From Pseudomonadaceae bacterium (GTDB lineage: Bacteria; Pseudomonadota; Gammaproteobacteria; Pseudomonadales; Pseudomonadaceae), in assembly GCA_019745275.1 (NCBI GenBank), contig JAIETJ010000081.1, forward strand, positions 1 to 33,802: a DNA stretch of 33,802 nucleotides, given 5' to 3'. A program made the translations under genes and the position numbers. How positions within the stretch are numbered: the first letter of the stretch is position 1; every line of letters starts with the position of its first letter. The notes under the pieces are model-generated. The model was not told where the DNA came from and did no database searches. It was given only the letters and a program-made list of their open reading frames with translations. Shown here piece by piece: positions 27,346 through 33,802 of the stretch.

Positions 27346-27984
27346 ATGAAAATCAAAACCCTTGCACTCCTCGTTCTGGCCTTCGGCGCACAACCGGCGT
27401 GGAGCCATAACGCTGAAGATCACTCCGCACAGCAAGCCAGTGTCGACTCGCCGGCCTTAAGCACCCGTTTAGCGCTGCGTGGTTTGTGGGTTGAACATGT
27501 GTTCTGGGTGCGTAACTACGCCGTCGCCAATCAGCAGGGCAATGCAGCCGAAGCCGCCGCTGCGGCCAAGGAAATAGTGGTCAACGCCACGGCCATCGCC
27601 AACAGCATCGCGCCGCTCTATGGCCAAGCCGGCGCCGACCAACTATTGAGCTTATTGGCCGGTCACTGGGGCGCGGTTAAGCACTACAGCGATGCCACCG
27701 TGGCCGATAACGCCAAGGGCAAAGCTGAGGCCATCGTCGAACTGACCAACAACGCCAAAGCGATTGCCGCGTTCTTGGCCAAGGCCAACCCTAATCTGCC
27801 AGAAGCGACCTTGGTGGCCATGCTCGGCGCCCACGGCGGTCACCATGTGATGGAAATCGATCAACTGAGCAAGCACGACTACAGCGGCGAAGCACAAACT
27901 TGGCAAGCCATGCGCGGACACATGCTAGTGCTCGCTGATACCCTGACGGGCGCGCTGGTTAAACAGTTCCCCGAGAAGTTCTAA
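27346..27984 (+). CDS. Secreted helical protein with internal duplication and conserved-looking histidines
   Basis: A 212-residue protein with a clear signal peptide (MKIKTLALLVLAFGAQPAWS, cleavage near 20), so it should act in the periplasm or outside. The mature part is almost all helix. Two halves look duplicated: NATAIANSIAPLYGQAGADQ before LLSLLAGHWGAVKHY, and NNAKAIAAFLAKANPNLPEA before TLVAMLGAHGGHHVME. Each of four predicted core helices carries His: H51 (LWVEHVFWVRN), H107/H113, H163/H166/H167 with E170, and H192 with D198 (RGHMLVLAD). From memory it resembles an unnamed soil-bacterial family with LWEDHVxWTR motifs. A metal or haem role is only an inference. It is expressed from a strong AT-rich promoter and followed by a terminator, then a SufR-like regulator. 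Confidence 0.8.
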   Translation: MKIKTLALLVLAFGAQPAWSHNAEDHSAQQASVDSPALSTRLALRGLWVEHVFWVRNYAVANQQGNAAEAAAAAKEIVVNATAIANSIAPLYGQAGADQLLSLLAGHWGAVKHYSDATVADNAKGKAEAIVELTNNAKAIAAFLAKANPNLPEATLVAMLGAHGGHHVMEIDQLSKHDYSGEAQTWQAMRGHMLVLADTLTGALVKQFPEKF

Positions 27985-27992
27985 ACAGCGCA

Positions 27993-28018
27993 CGGGCACC
28001 AAGGTGCCCGCCCTTTTT
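27993..28018 (+). terminator. Terminator or attenuator between the secreted protein gene and the regulator
   Basis: A perfect 8-bp stem CGGGCACC (27993-28000) and GGTGCCCG (28003-28010) has an AA spacer, then CCC and five T residues. It would end most transcription from the strong upstream promoter, with possible read-through into the regulator. Confidence 0.75.
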
Positions 28019-28046
28019 AAGTGCGTGGATATTGCGAGGTAGCAGA

Positions 28047-28688
28047 ATGCTTCAGGGGATGGGTCGTACGCAGCAAGACCTACTTAGCGCGTTGTTGTAC
28101 CAGCCAGCCGGCATGAGTATTGACGGGCTCGCCAGTCATTTAGCGGTCACCCGCACGGCGATCCGCCAACATTTATCGGCCCTGGAGCGTGACGGTTTAG
28201 TCTTGCGCGGAGATACCCGCCCCACAGGTCGGCGGCCTGAGCAACTGTATGTGCTCGCCGACACGGGTAAAGAACTGTTCCCTCGGCAATACCAATTACT
28301 CGCCAACCTGCTGATCGGCGAGGTCGCGCAACTGCTGGGCCATGAACAACTGGTTGAACTGCTGCGCGGTTTAGGCCGCAAAGTCGCCGCCAGCATGGAG
28401 CAGCAAGCGGTAAGCGAAGAGCAGATTGTTAAGCATATGAATGCGGTGGGCTATGTCGCTGAGGTGTTCTTTCGCTCCTCTGGCGAGCAAGAAATTGTCG
28501 CCCACAACTGCGTGTTCCATCATTTGGCCAAAGCGCACCCGGAAATCTGCGAATTGGATCTGGCGTTAATCCGTGCCCTCGGCCAGCGCGATGTGCAACA
28601 CCTTGAATGTATGGTCGCGGACGGCAAGGTCTGCCGCTTCCAACTGACCAGCACTGCCACTACTGATAGCGACGCTGCGCTTAGCTAA
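28047..28688 (+). CDS. SufR-like HTH transcriptional regulator with four C-terminal cysteines
   Basis: A 213-residue DNA-binding protein. An N-terminal winged helix-turn-helix of the ArsR/DeoR type (about 8-70, GMSIDGLASHLAVTRTAIRQ) is followed by a helical linker. The C-terminal domain has C155, C168, C188 and C196. The spacing C-x12-C at 155-168 equals the first step of the cyanobacterial SufR cluster motif (C-x12-C-x13-C-x14-C); the rest is C-x19-C-x7-C. An Fe-S cluster and redox, oxygen or NO sensing are inferred, not shown. ATG 28047 is chosen over TTG 28032 because GAGG lies at 28036-28039. It follows the secreted-protein gene by 62 nt and precedes folE by 21 nt. Confidence 0.85.
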   Translation: MLQGMGRTQQDLLSALLYQPAGMSIDGLASHLAVTRTAIRQHLSALERDGLVLRGDTRPTGRRPEQLYVLADTGKELFPRQYQLLANLLIGEVAQLLGHEQLVELLRGLGRKVAASMEQQAVSEEQIVKHMNAVGYVAEVFFRSSGEQEIVAHNCVFHHLAKAHPEICELDLALIRALGQRDVQHLECMVADGKVCRFQLTSTATTDSDAALS

Positions 28689-28709
28689 GCGCGCCGCGAG
28701 GAATTAGCC

Positions 28710-29270
28710 ATGAGCCTAGAACTGCCCAACAGCTACCGTGAAATTTTACTCGGGGTCGGTGAAAACCCAGACCGCGAAGGCCTGCTCGACACACCAAAAC
28801 GCGCGGCCAAGGCCATGCAGTACCTGTGCAACGGCTACAGCAAAAGCCTCGAAGAAGTAGTCAACGGCGCGCTGTTCACCTCCGACAACGACGAGATGGT
28901 GATCGTTAAAGACGTTGAACTCTACTCACTTTGCGAGCACCACCTGCTGCCCTTTATCGGCAAGGCGCATGTAGCCTACATTCCCACTGGCAAGGTGCTG
29001 GGGTTGTCGAAAATCGCTCGGATCGTCGACATGTATGCCCGCCGCATGCAGATCCAAGAAAACCTCACCCGGCAAATTGCCCTAGCGATTCAAGAAGTCA
29101 CCGGCGCCGCCGGCGTGGCTGTGGTGATCGAAGCCCAGCACATGTGCATGATGATGCGCGGTGTTGAGAAGCAAAACTCAGTGATGAGCACTTCGGTGAT
29201 GCTCGGCGCGTTCCGCGAGTCGTTTAACACTCGCCAAGAGTTCTTGCAGTTAATTGCCCGGAGTAACTGA
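28710..29270 (+). CDS. folE: GTP cyclohydrolase I, FolE
   Basis: This enzyme converts GTP to 7,8-dihydroneopterin triphosphate, the first step of folate and pterin synthesis. The 186-residue product has the zinc ligands C75, H78 and C146 ([19 protein letters not shown]). It also has [20 protein letters not shown] and [16 protein letters not shown]. All catalytic residues of the zinc-dependent FolE type are present, so it is not the zinc-independent FolE2. GAGGAA lies about 9 nt upstream of ATG 28710. It is probably co-transcribed with folX, one nucleotide after its stop, and perhaps with the upstream regulator. Confidence 0.96.
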   Translation: MSLELPNSYREILLGVGENPDREGLLDTPKRAAKAMQYLCNGYSKSLEEVVNGALFTSDNDEMVIVKDVELYSLCEHHLLPFIGKAHVAYIPTGKVLGLSKIARIVDMYARRMQIQENLTRQIALAIQEVTGAAGVAVVIEAQHMCMMMRGVEKQNSVMSTSVMLGAFRESFNTRQEFLQLIARSN

Positions 29271-29271
29271 G

Positions 29272-29643
29272 ATGCCACAACTGGCCGCTGGCATGGCGCG
29301 CATACGGGTTAAAGACCTGTGCCTGCGCACCTTTATTGGCATCAATGTCGACGAGATCAACAACAAGCAAGACGTGCTGATCAACCTCAACATCCTCTAC
29401 CCGGCCGTTGCCGCCGTGCAGGGCAATGTGATCGAACAGGCGCTGAATTACCGCACCATCACCAAGGAGATTATTCAACACGTTGAAGGCAATTGCTTCG
29501 CCCTGCTGGAGCGCCTGACTCAGGAAATCCTCGACCTGATCATGGCCCACCCTGCGGTCAGCTACGCCGAAGTGGAAGTGGACAAACCGCACGCCCTGCG
29601 CTTTGCCGAATCGGTCTCGATCACCCTCGCCAGCCGGCGTTAA
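29272..29643 (+). CDS. folX: Dihydroneopterin triphosphate 2'-epimerase, FolX
   Basis: This small homo-octameric FolB-fold enzyme epimerises 7,8-dihydroneopterin triphosphate at C2' to the monapterin form. The 123-residue protein has ARIRVKDLCLRTFIGINVDE, QALNYRTITKEI and VEVDKPHALRFAESVSITLA. It matches P. aeruginosa FolX end to end, which favours FolX over FolB (dihydroneopterin aldolase). ATG 29272 follows the folE stop directly. folM, the monapterin reductase partner, is not seen nearby. Confidence 0.9.
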   Translation: MPQLAAGMARIRVKDLCLRTFIGINVDEINNKQDVLINLNILYPAVAAVQGNVIEQALNYRTITKEIIQHVEGNCFALLERLTQEILDLIMAHPAVSYAEVEVDKPHALRFAESVSITLASRR

Positions 29644-29746
29644 CCCCCAACGCTAGACCCAGCGAGCAGCCGAAAACTGGCTCGGACGGCCAACTGTTGC
29701 CTGCAATAAATGTTTTTCAATTAATTAATCAATGGGAATGCACAAC

Positions 29747-30142
29747 ATGAACGCGAAAAACCTTAGCACTACAGCCACCCAGGTATCCCGCAAAACGCTA
29801 CAGAACCTCACCTTAGCCGCCCTGTTAAGCCTCAGCGCCGGCCAGAGCATGGCCAGTGAAGTGATTCACTCGGTTGACGACAACACTGCTGGCAAGGGCA
29901 TCGGCGGACTTAGCGGCTTAATGCTCGGCGCTGCCGCCGGCGGCCCAGTGGGTGCCCTAGTCGGCGGCCTTGCGGGAATTTGGATCGGGGCTGAAAGCCA
30001 ACAAGCCAGTGGCCTGAGCGAACAAGGCTATGTGGTGAAAACCGCGACTGGCGAAGAGGTGACAGTGCGTTCACCTAAGCGGACCTTCAACCCCGGCGAG
30101 CAAGTGGTTGTAGAAGGCAATCGCCTGCACAGCGCTCACTAA
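29747..30142 (+). CDS. Secreted glycine-zipper protein of unknown function
   Basis: A 131-residue protein with a long signal peptide (cleavage probably after SMA near residue 37). A glycine-zipper segment spans 51-82 (GGLSGLMLGAAAGGPVGALV), which likely inserts in or packs against a membrane. A short soluble C-terminal beta region follows (GYVVKTATGEEVTVRSPKR, PGEQVVVEGNRL). Three in-frame ATGs occur at 29732, 29738 and 29747; the last has GGGA at suitable spacing and gives the best signal peptide, so I use it. The fold resembles small outer-membrane Gly-zipper proteins; I cannot assign a function. A terminator follows. Confidence 0.75.
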   Translation: MNAKNLSTTATQVSRKTLQNLTLAALLSLSAGQSMASEVIHSVDDNTAGKGIGGLSGLMLGAAAGGPVGALVGGLAGIWIGAESQQASGLSEQGYVVKTATGEEVTVRSPKRTFNPGEQVVVEGNRLHSAH

Positions 30143-30166
30143 GTGCTAACACACAGCGCAAAATAC

Positions 30167-30194
30167 AAAAAGCCCGGCAAGTGCCGGGCTTTTT
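30167..30194. terminator. Bidirectional terminator between the Gly-zipper gene and the peroxiredoxin gene
   Basis: AGCCCGGC (30171-30178) and GCCGGGCT (30183-30190) form a perfect 8-bp stem with an AAGT loop, flanked by A and T tracts. Confidence 0.85.
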
Positions 30195-30209
30195 GTTAAC
30201 GCGCGAGCC

Positions 30210-30812
30210 TTACAGCTTGCTGGCGTTCTCGGTCAGGTAAGCCGCTACGCCTTCGATAGACGCGGTCATGCCTTTGTCGCCTTTCTTCCAGTTAGCTGGG
30301 CACACTTCGCCGTGTTCTTCGGTGAACTGCAGGGCATCAACCAGACGCAGCAACTCGTCCATGCTGCGACCCAGTGGCAAGTCGTTGACGATTTGCGCAC
30401 GCACAACGCCGTTCAAGTCGATCAAGAACGCGCCACGGTAGGCCACGCCGCACTCGGCCTCAACATCGTAGGCCTTGCAGATTTCGTGCTTAACGTCGGC
30501 GGCCAAGGTGTACTTAACCGGGCCAATGCCGCCGTCGTTGATAGCGGTGTTACGCCAAGCGTTGTGGGTGAACTCGGAGTCGATGGAGACGCCGATCACT
30601 TCCACGTTGCGTGCTTGGAAGTCTGGAATGCGGTGGTCCAGAGCGATCAACTCAGACGGACAAACAAAGGTGAAGTCCAGCGGATAGAAAAACACCAAGC
30701 CGTATTTGCCTTTGATGGCGCTCGACAGGGTGAAATTGTCAACGATTTCGCCACTGGCCAAAACGGCTGACACTGTGAAATCAGGGGCTTGTTTGCCTAC
30801 CAATACGCTCAT
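30210..30812 (-). CDS. Typical 2-Cys peroxiredoxin (AhpC/Prx1 type)
   Basis: A thiol peroxidase that reduces hydrogen peroxide and organic peroxides. The 200-residue protein has the peroxidatic C51 in DFTFVCPSE, resolving C171 in GEVCPANW, and the GGIG loop at 94-97. The start is ATG 30810-30812 (MSVLVGKQAPDFTVSAVLAS) with AAGGAG 8 nt upstream. The frame is open a further 90 codons upstream, but that part is not family-like. Length and position beside bfd match PA3529. It is divergent from bfd across a 272-bp gap. Confidence 0.93.
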   Translation of the reverse strand: MSVLVGKQAPDFTVSAVLASGEIVDNFTLSSAIKGKYGLVFFYPLDFTFVCPSELIALDHRIPDFQARNVEVIGVSIDSEFTHNAWRNTAINDGGIGPVKYTLAADVKHEICKAYDVEAECGVAYRGAFLIDLNGVVRAQIVNDLPLGRSMDELLRLVDALQFTEEHGEVCPANWKKGDKGMTASIEGVAAYLTENASKL

Positions 30813-31084
30813 GGAGTAACTCCTTAGGAAGATTAGGGGTGCAGATCGCTCAACAACGTCAGCGACTCTCGTGTGTCGATGACCGTGCGCAGCACCGGGT
30901 CGATGATCATACACCGGGCTTTTACGCACCGCCCATCGCTTTTTTCCCCAGTGATATACCGTCAAACCCGCATAAACCGTAGCGCTTAGGGTTAGCGTGC
31001 GGCACAGGCAATAAAGCCAATATACAATCATTCGCATTAAGATTAAGATGCGCGCACTGCCCAATCGCACACGAGCGCTCATTT
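30813..31084. promoter_or_regulatory. Divergent peroxiredoxin/bfd promoter region
   Basis: This 272-bp gap holds no gene. A possible minus-strand -10 TATGAT (30906-30911) toward the peroxiredoxin overlaps the palindrome ATGATCAT. On the bfd side lie a Fur-box-like site and a -10-like TACAAT, listed separately. Confidence 0.35.
31023..31041 (+). promoter_or_regulatory. Candidate Fur box overlapping the bfd -10 region
   Basis: The minus strand of these 19 bp matches the Fur consensus GATAATGATAATCATTATC at 12 of 19 positions by my count. The plus strand contains TACAAT (31023-31028), a good -10 hexamer for bfd. Iron-dependent repression of bfd is known in P. aeruginosa, which fits the placement. 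Confidence 0.5.
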
Positions 31085-31303
31085 ATGTACGTTTGCCTCT
31101 GCCAAGGTGTTACCGACGGTCAAATCCGCGATGCAATCTATGAAGGTTGCTGCAGCTACCGTGATGTCCGAGAAACCCTCGGAGTTGCCAGCCAATGTGG
31201 CAAATGCGCCTGCCTAGCCAAACAAGTGGTCCGCGAAACCCTCGCCAACGTACACAGCAGCCATGCAGCGGCAGCCCACACGAGCAATTTTATTGCTGCA
31301 TAA
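31085..31303 (+). CDS. bfd: Bacterioferritin-associated ferredoxin (Bfd)
   Basis: A [2Fe-2S] protein that binds bacterioferritin and delivers electrons to its haem so that stored iron is released. The 72-residue product has cluster ligands C4, C6, C38 and C41. Y2 and L5, the residues known in P. aeruginosa Bfd to anchor onto BfrB, are both present (MYVCLCQGVT). The tail after residue 55 is a low-complexity His/Ala-rich stretch. It lies upstream of bfr, separated by a terminator, so the two are independently expressed. Confidence 0.95.
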   Translation: MYVCLCQGVTDGQIRDAIYEGCCSYRDVRETLGVASQCGKCACLAKQVVRETLANVHSSHAAAAHTSNFIAA

Positions 31304-31319
31304 AACCGGCAAGACACCC

Positions 31320-31348
31320 ACCGCAGACCTTGCTCTGCGGTTTTTTTT
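31320..31348 (+). terminator. Terminator after bfd
   Basis: ACCGCAGA (31320-31327) and TCTGCGGT (31334-31341) form a perfect 8-bp stem with a 6-nt loop, followed by a run of eight T residues that starts at the last stem base. Confidence 0.9.
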
Positions 31349-31404
31349 GCCAAAAATTCAAGCAGTTAGAGTCAAGACGCTGAACTAAAGCATTCTTATT
31401 TAGA

Positions 31405-31442
31405 TTTAAATTGGCTTTAAATTCAAAGAGTTAAATTTGACA
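31405..31442 (+). promoter_or_regulatory. AT-rich upstream element and -35-like box before bfr
   Basis: TTTAAATT occurs at 31405-31412 and again 11 bp on at 31416-31423, with a third related copy GTTAAATT at 31430-31437. A perfect TTGACA follows at 31437-31442. This looks like an UP-element-like or operator array in front of the bfr promoter, although the -10 at about 31460-31465 is poor. Confidence 0.4.
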
Positions 31443-31502
31443 GGCCCGCATTTCGAGGCCAATCTCACAAGCTAATCAACTGGCTTCGATGGAGAACCCG
31501 CG

Positions 31503-31973
31503 ATGAAAGGCGACAAGAAAGTCATCCAGCATTTGAACAAGATTCTCGCGAACGAGCTGGTCGCGATCAATCAGTACTTTTTGCATTCGCGCATGTATGA
31601 CGACTGGGGCCTGAAAAAACTCGGCGAGCACGAGTATCACGAATCCATCGACGAGATGAAGCACGCCGACAAGCTGATCAAGCGCATCCTGTTTCTCGAA
31701 GGGCTGCCCAATGTGCAAGACCTGGGCAAGCTGCATATCGGTGAAAACACCGCAGAAATGCTCGCCTGCGACCTGAAGATCGAGCATATCGCCCATGTTG
31801 ACCTGAAAGAAGCCATCGCCTACTGCGAGAGCATCGCCGACTACGCCTCACGCGACCTGCTGCGCGAGATCCTCTGCTCGGAAGAAGACCATATCGACTG
31901 GCTAGAAACCCAAATTGGCCTGATCGACAAGGTTGGCCTGCAGAACTACCTGCAAAGCCAAATGGAAGAGTAA
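31503..31973 (+). CDS. bfr: Bacterioferritin (BfrB type)
   Basis: A 24-mer haem-containing iron-storage protein. The 156-residue subunit has the ferroxidase ligands E18, E51, H54, E94, E127 and H130, and the haem ligand M52. This is the haem-binding Bfr rather than a haemless FtnA. Residues known in P. aeruginosa BfrB to contact Bfd are all conserved: M31, L68, K76, L77, E81 and E85. The start at ATG 31503 has the usual [15 protein letters not shown] terminus. It is expressed apart from bfd and followed by a terminator shared with grxD. Confidence 0.96.
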   Translation: MKGDKKVIQHLNKILANELVAINQYFLHSRMYDDWGLKKLGEHEYHESIDEMKHADKLIKRILFLEGLPNVQDLGKLHIGENTAEMLACDLKIEHIAHVDLKEAIAYCESIADYASRDLLREILCSEEDHIDWLETQIGLIDKVGLQNYLQSQMEE

Positions 31974-32001
31974 AGCGCGACAAAGCTAACCAGCAGCCAA
32001 T

Positions 32002-32028
32002 AAAAAACCCGCTTAATGCGGGTTTTTT
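32002..32028. terminator. Bidirectional bfr/grxD terminator
   Basis: CCCGC (32008-32012) and GCGGG (32018-32022) pair across a 5-nt loop, with six A residues before and six T residues after. Confidence 0.8.
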
Positions 32029-32045
32029 ATTGGGCCAAGGGCGTG

Positions 32046-32372
32046 TTACGCGCTGGCTTTGCTGCTGGCGTCTTTGATCAGGGTCTGTAGCTCGCCCTTA
32101 TCAAACATCTCCACCATGATGTCACTACCGCCAACCAACTCGCCAGCTACCCACAACTGCGGGAAGGTTGGCCAATTGGCATATTTAGGCAAGTTGGCGC
32201 GAATTTCTGGGTTTTGCAGAATATCGACGTAGGCAAATTTCTCGCCGCAAGCCATTACCACTTGGGTGGCTTTAGCCGAAAAACCACACTGCGGGGCATT
32301 AGGCGAGCCCTTCATGTACAACAGCACAGTGTTGTTAGTGATCTGTTCTTTGATGGTTTCAATGATATCCAC
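32046..32372 (-). CDS. grxD: Monothiol glutaredoxin GrxD (Grx4 family)
   Basis: A CGFS-type monothiol glutaredoxin that binds and transfers [2Fe-2S] clusters, often with BolA. The 108-residue protein has C29 in the CGFS motif (APQCGFSAK) and the glutathione-contact segments WPTFPQLWV and GGSDI. It begins with GTG 32370-32372, with AGAGG upstream; the protein is MDIIETIKEQ as in relatives. It is convergent with bfr. The placement fits the P. aeruginosa bfd-bfrB-grxD block. Confidence 0.95.
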   Translation of the reverse strand: MDIIETIKEQITNNTVLLYMKGSPNAPQCGFSAKATQVVMACGEKFAYVDILQNPEIRANLPKYANWPTFPQLWVAGELVGGSDIMVEMFDKGELQTLIKDASSKASA

Positions 32373-32501
32373 GGGGCACCTCTAACAGGACGTTAAACGC
32401 TCTGGCCGGCCATTCGCCGACACACTGCCGGGAATTGTATCGCAAAGCCGAGCGCTGTGCTCGGGCTCTACGATCAGTTGCATGCGCAGACAGCAGCGCC
32501 G

Positions 32502-33802
32502 TTAAGCCGCCGCCACCCTGACGGGCAGACCATTTAAGGCGGCGTTACCCGAGAGCGCGTCCAAGGCCCGCTCATCCGTCAGGTCGTTGGCGCTGGCACC
32601 CGCTAGAGCGCCGGCAATCGCCAGTTGCACGCCCGCCCGAGCATGCCCCCAGCCATGCGGCAAGCTGACCACACCGGGCATCATCTCGGCGCTGCCAGCA
32701 ACTTCCACCTCAATAGCGCCAACGCGCGAACTAACCCGCACGCGCTGCCCGTCGGTTAAACCACGGGCTGTTAAATCGTCCGGGTGCATCAGCAACTGGT
32801 GACGCGGCTTGCCCTTCACCAGCCGATGGTAGTTGTGCATCCAAGAGTTATTACTACGTACATGCCGGCGCCCAATCAGCAGCAATTGCGTCCTATCTTC
32901 AGCGGGCTGGGTGGCGAAGCGCTGGAGATCGTCCAGCAACAACGGCGGAGCTGCCTCGACGGCCTTACTGAGGGTTTTTAAGCGCCCAGCCAAATTCGCC
33001 TTAAGCGCGCCAAGGTCCAAGCCGTGCGGGTAATCATTTAACCTGGCGAGCGACAATTTGTGTGCCGAGTTATCGCCATAGGGGCCAAAGCGCAAGCCCA
33101 TATCAATCATCTGTGCAGGGGCCATGGTTGGTTTCAAGGTTGCCCCGGTACGCGCGGCAAAAGCCTTGGCCAGCTCGACGAAGATTTCCCAGTCATCCAG
33201 CGCCCCCTCAGGTTTGGCCAGCACCGCCGGGTTAAAGCGGGTGACATTGCGCACCGCAAAGGCATTGAAGGTACTGTCGTAGTGATCGTGTTCTAGGGGG
33301 GCGGTGGGCGGCAGAATCAGGTCGGCGTAACGGGTGGTTTCATTGATATAGAAGTCGATGCTGAGCATAAAGTCCAAGCCATCCAAAGCCCGCTCCAGTT
33401 GCCGACCGTTAGGGGTGGACAGCACCGGATTGCCGGCCACGGTGACCAGCGCGCGCACTTGCCCCTCGCCCGGAGTGAGCATTTCTTCGGCCAGCGCCGC
33501 GACCGGCAACTCACCGCTGTATTCCGGCAAGCCGGACACCCGACTCTGCCAGCGATTGAAATGACCGCCCGAAGTGGCCGCGACAATATCCAACGCAGGT
33601 TCAGTGCAGAGCACTCCACCAACCCGGTCGAGGTTGCCGGTGAGCAAATTCATCAGCTGAATCAACCACTGGCACAAAGTGCCGAAGGCTTGCGTGGACA
33701 CGCCCATGCGGCCGTAACACACGGCTTTGTCGGCACGGGCAAAATCACGGGCTAACTGCCGAATGGTTTCTGCCGGCACGCCGCAACGGGCGCTCATGGC
33801 CT
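32502..33802 (-). CDS. Molybdopterin-dependent oxidoreductase, C-terminal part (start outside window)
   Basis: The C-terminal 433 or so residues of a large MopB/DMSO-reductase-superfamily protein; the frame runs open through the right edge. The first Met (33797) is internal by comparison with the family, so the gene is treated as 5'-partial. Visible are the second part of the molybdopterin domain (VCYGRMGVSTQAFGTLCQWL, TVAGNPVLSTPNG, ETTRYADLILPPTAPLEHDH) and the C-terminal dinucleotide-binding domain (LLIGRRHVRSNNSWMHNYHR, then MHPDDLTARGLTDGQRVRV, PHGWGH). The N-terminal 4Fe-4S region is not seen, so the substrate cannot be stated. It resembles unassigned formate-dehydrogenase or nitrate-reductase-like proteins. 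The gap to grxD is 129 bp. Confidence 0.85.
   Translation of the reverse strand, partial: AMSARCGVPAETIRQLARDFARADKAVCYGRMGVSTQAFGTLCQWLIQLMNLLTGNLDRVGGVLCTEPALDIVAATSGGHFNRWQSRVSGLPEYSGELPVAALAEEMLTPGEGQVRALVTVAGNPVLSTPNGRQLERALDGLDFMLSIDFYINETTRYADLILPPTAPLEHDHYDSTFNAFAVRNVTRFNPAVLAKPEGALDDWEIFVELAKAFAARTGATLKPTMAPAQMIDMGLRFGPYGDNSAHKLSLARLNDYPHGLDLGALKANLAGRLKTLSKAVEAAPPLLLDDLQRFATQPAEDRTQLLLIGRRHVRSNNSWMHNYHRLVKGKPRHQLLMHPDDLTARGLTDGQRVRVSSRVGAIEVEVAGSAEMMPGVVSLPHGWGHARAGVQLAIAGALAGASANDLTDERALDALSGNAALNGLPVRVAAA

Noticed and set aside
30813..31082. 90-codon upstream extension of the peroxiredoxin
   Set aside because: The Shine-Dalgarno and family N-terminus are at 30812; the extension reads like non-coding sequence and covers the promoter region.
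1..33802. CRISPR arrays, tRNA or rRNA genes, prophage or integrase genes
   Set aside because: No regularly spaced direct repeats, no recognisable tRNA or rRNA sequence and no recombinase or phage gene were found on reading both strands.

Overview
The window is a stretch of a Pseudomonas-type gammaproteobacterial chromosome of moderately high GC. Nearly every housekeeping protein reads as a close relative of a Pseudomonas aeruginosa protein (GacS, RelA, CysM, BfrB, Bfd, FolX, MotY, a PA3496-like small protein). From memory, the gene order matches P. aeruginosa blocks PA0927-PA0934 (relA to ldhA) and PA3480-PA3533 (dcd to grxD), joined here between ldhA and dcd. I place it in Pseudomonas but cannot name the species. 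No rRNA, tRNA, prophage, CRISPR array or autonomous insertion sequence was recognised.

Layout. Positions 1-3839 hold cysM-rlmD-relA on the minus strand, with relA cut by the left edge. Positions 3994-7765 hold gacS and ldhA on the plus strand. A 140-bp palindromic MITE-like element sits between ldhA and the convergent dcd, apparently inside their shared terminator. A cold-shock gene follows, then divergent apbC/metG. Positions 12743-19340 are a compact rsxABCDGE-nth operon (electron transport complex plus endonuclease III). After it come a PA3496-like small acidic protein, gloA, an OmpA-like lipoprotein, argG, motY, and the translationally coupled pyrC-rnt pair.

Positions 25507-30142 are the accessory part: a small four-helix membrane protein, an orphan Stealth-family sugar-phosphate transferase (minus strand, TTG start), a low-GC promoter region, a secreted His-bearing helical protein, a SufR-like cysteine-bearing HTH regulator, folE-folX, and a glycine-zipper envelope protein. 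The right end returns to the conserved block: 2-Cys peroxiredoxin, bfd, bfr, grxD, and the C-terminal part of a molybdopterin oxidoreductase cut by the right edge.

Functional themes are stress and regulation (RelA, GacS, cold shock), Fe-S and redox biology (Rsx complex, ApbC, Nth, GrxD, Bfd/Bfr, peroxiredoxin, SufR-like regulator) and nucleotide or pterin synthesis (PyrC, Dcd, FolE, FolX). The most interesting candidate for an undescribed system is 27190-28688. There a secreted protein with an internal duplication and a His in each predicted core helix is expressed from a promoter whose TTGACA box is embedded in a palindrome. A candidate Fe-S sensing repressor gene lies directly downstream. 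Short dispersed hairpin repeats carrying GTAGGGTG occur at least four times, and one copy supplies the stop codon of rsxC.
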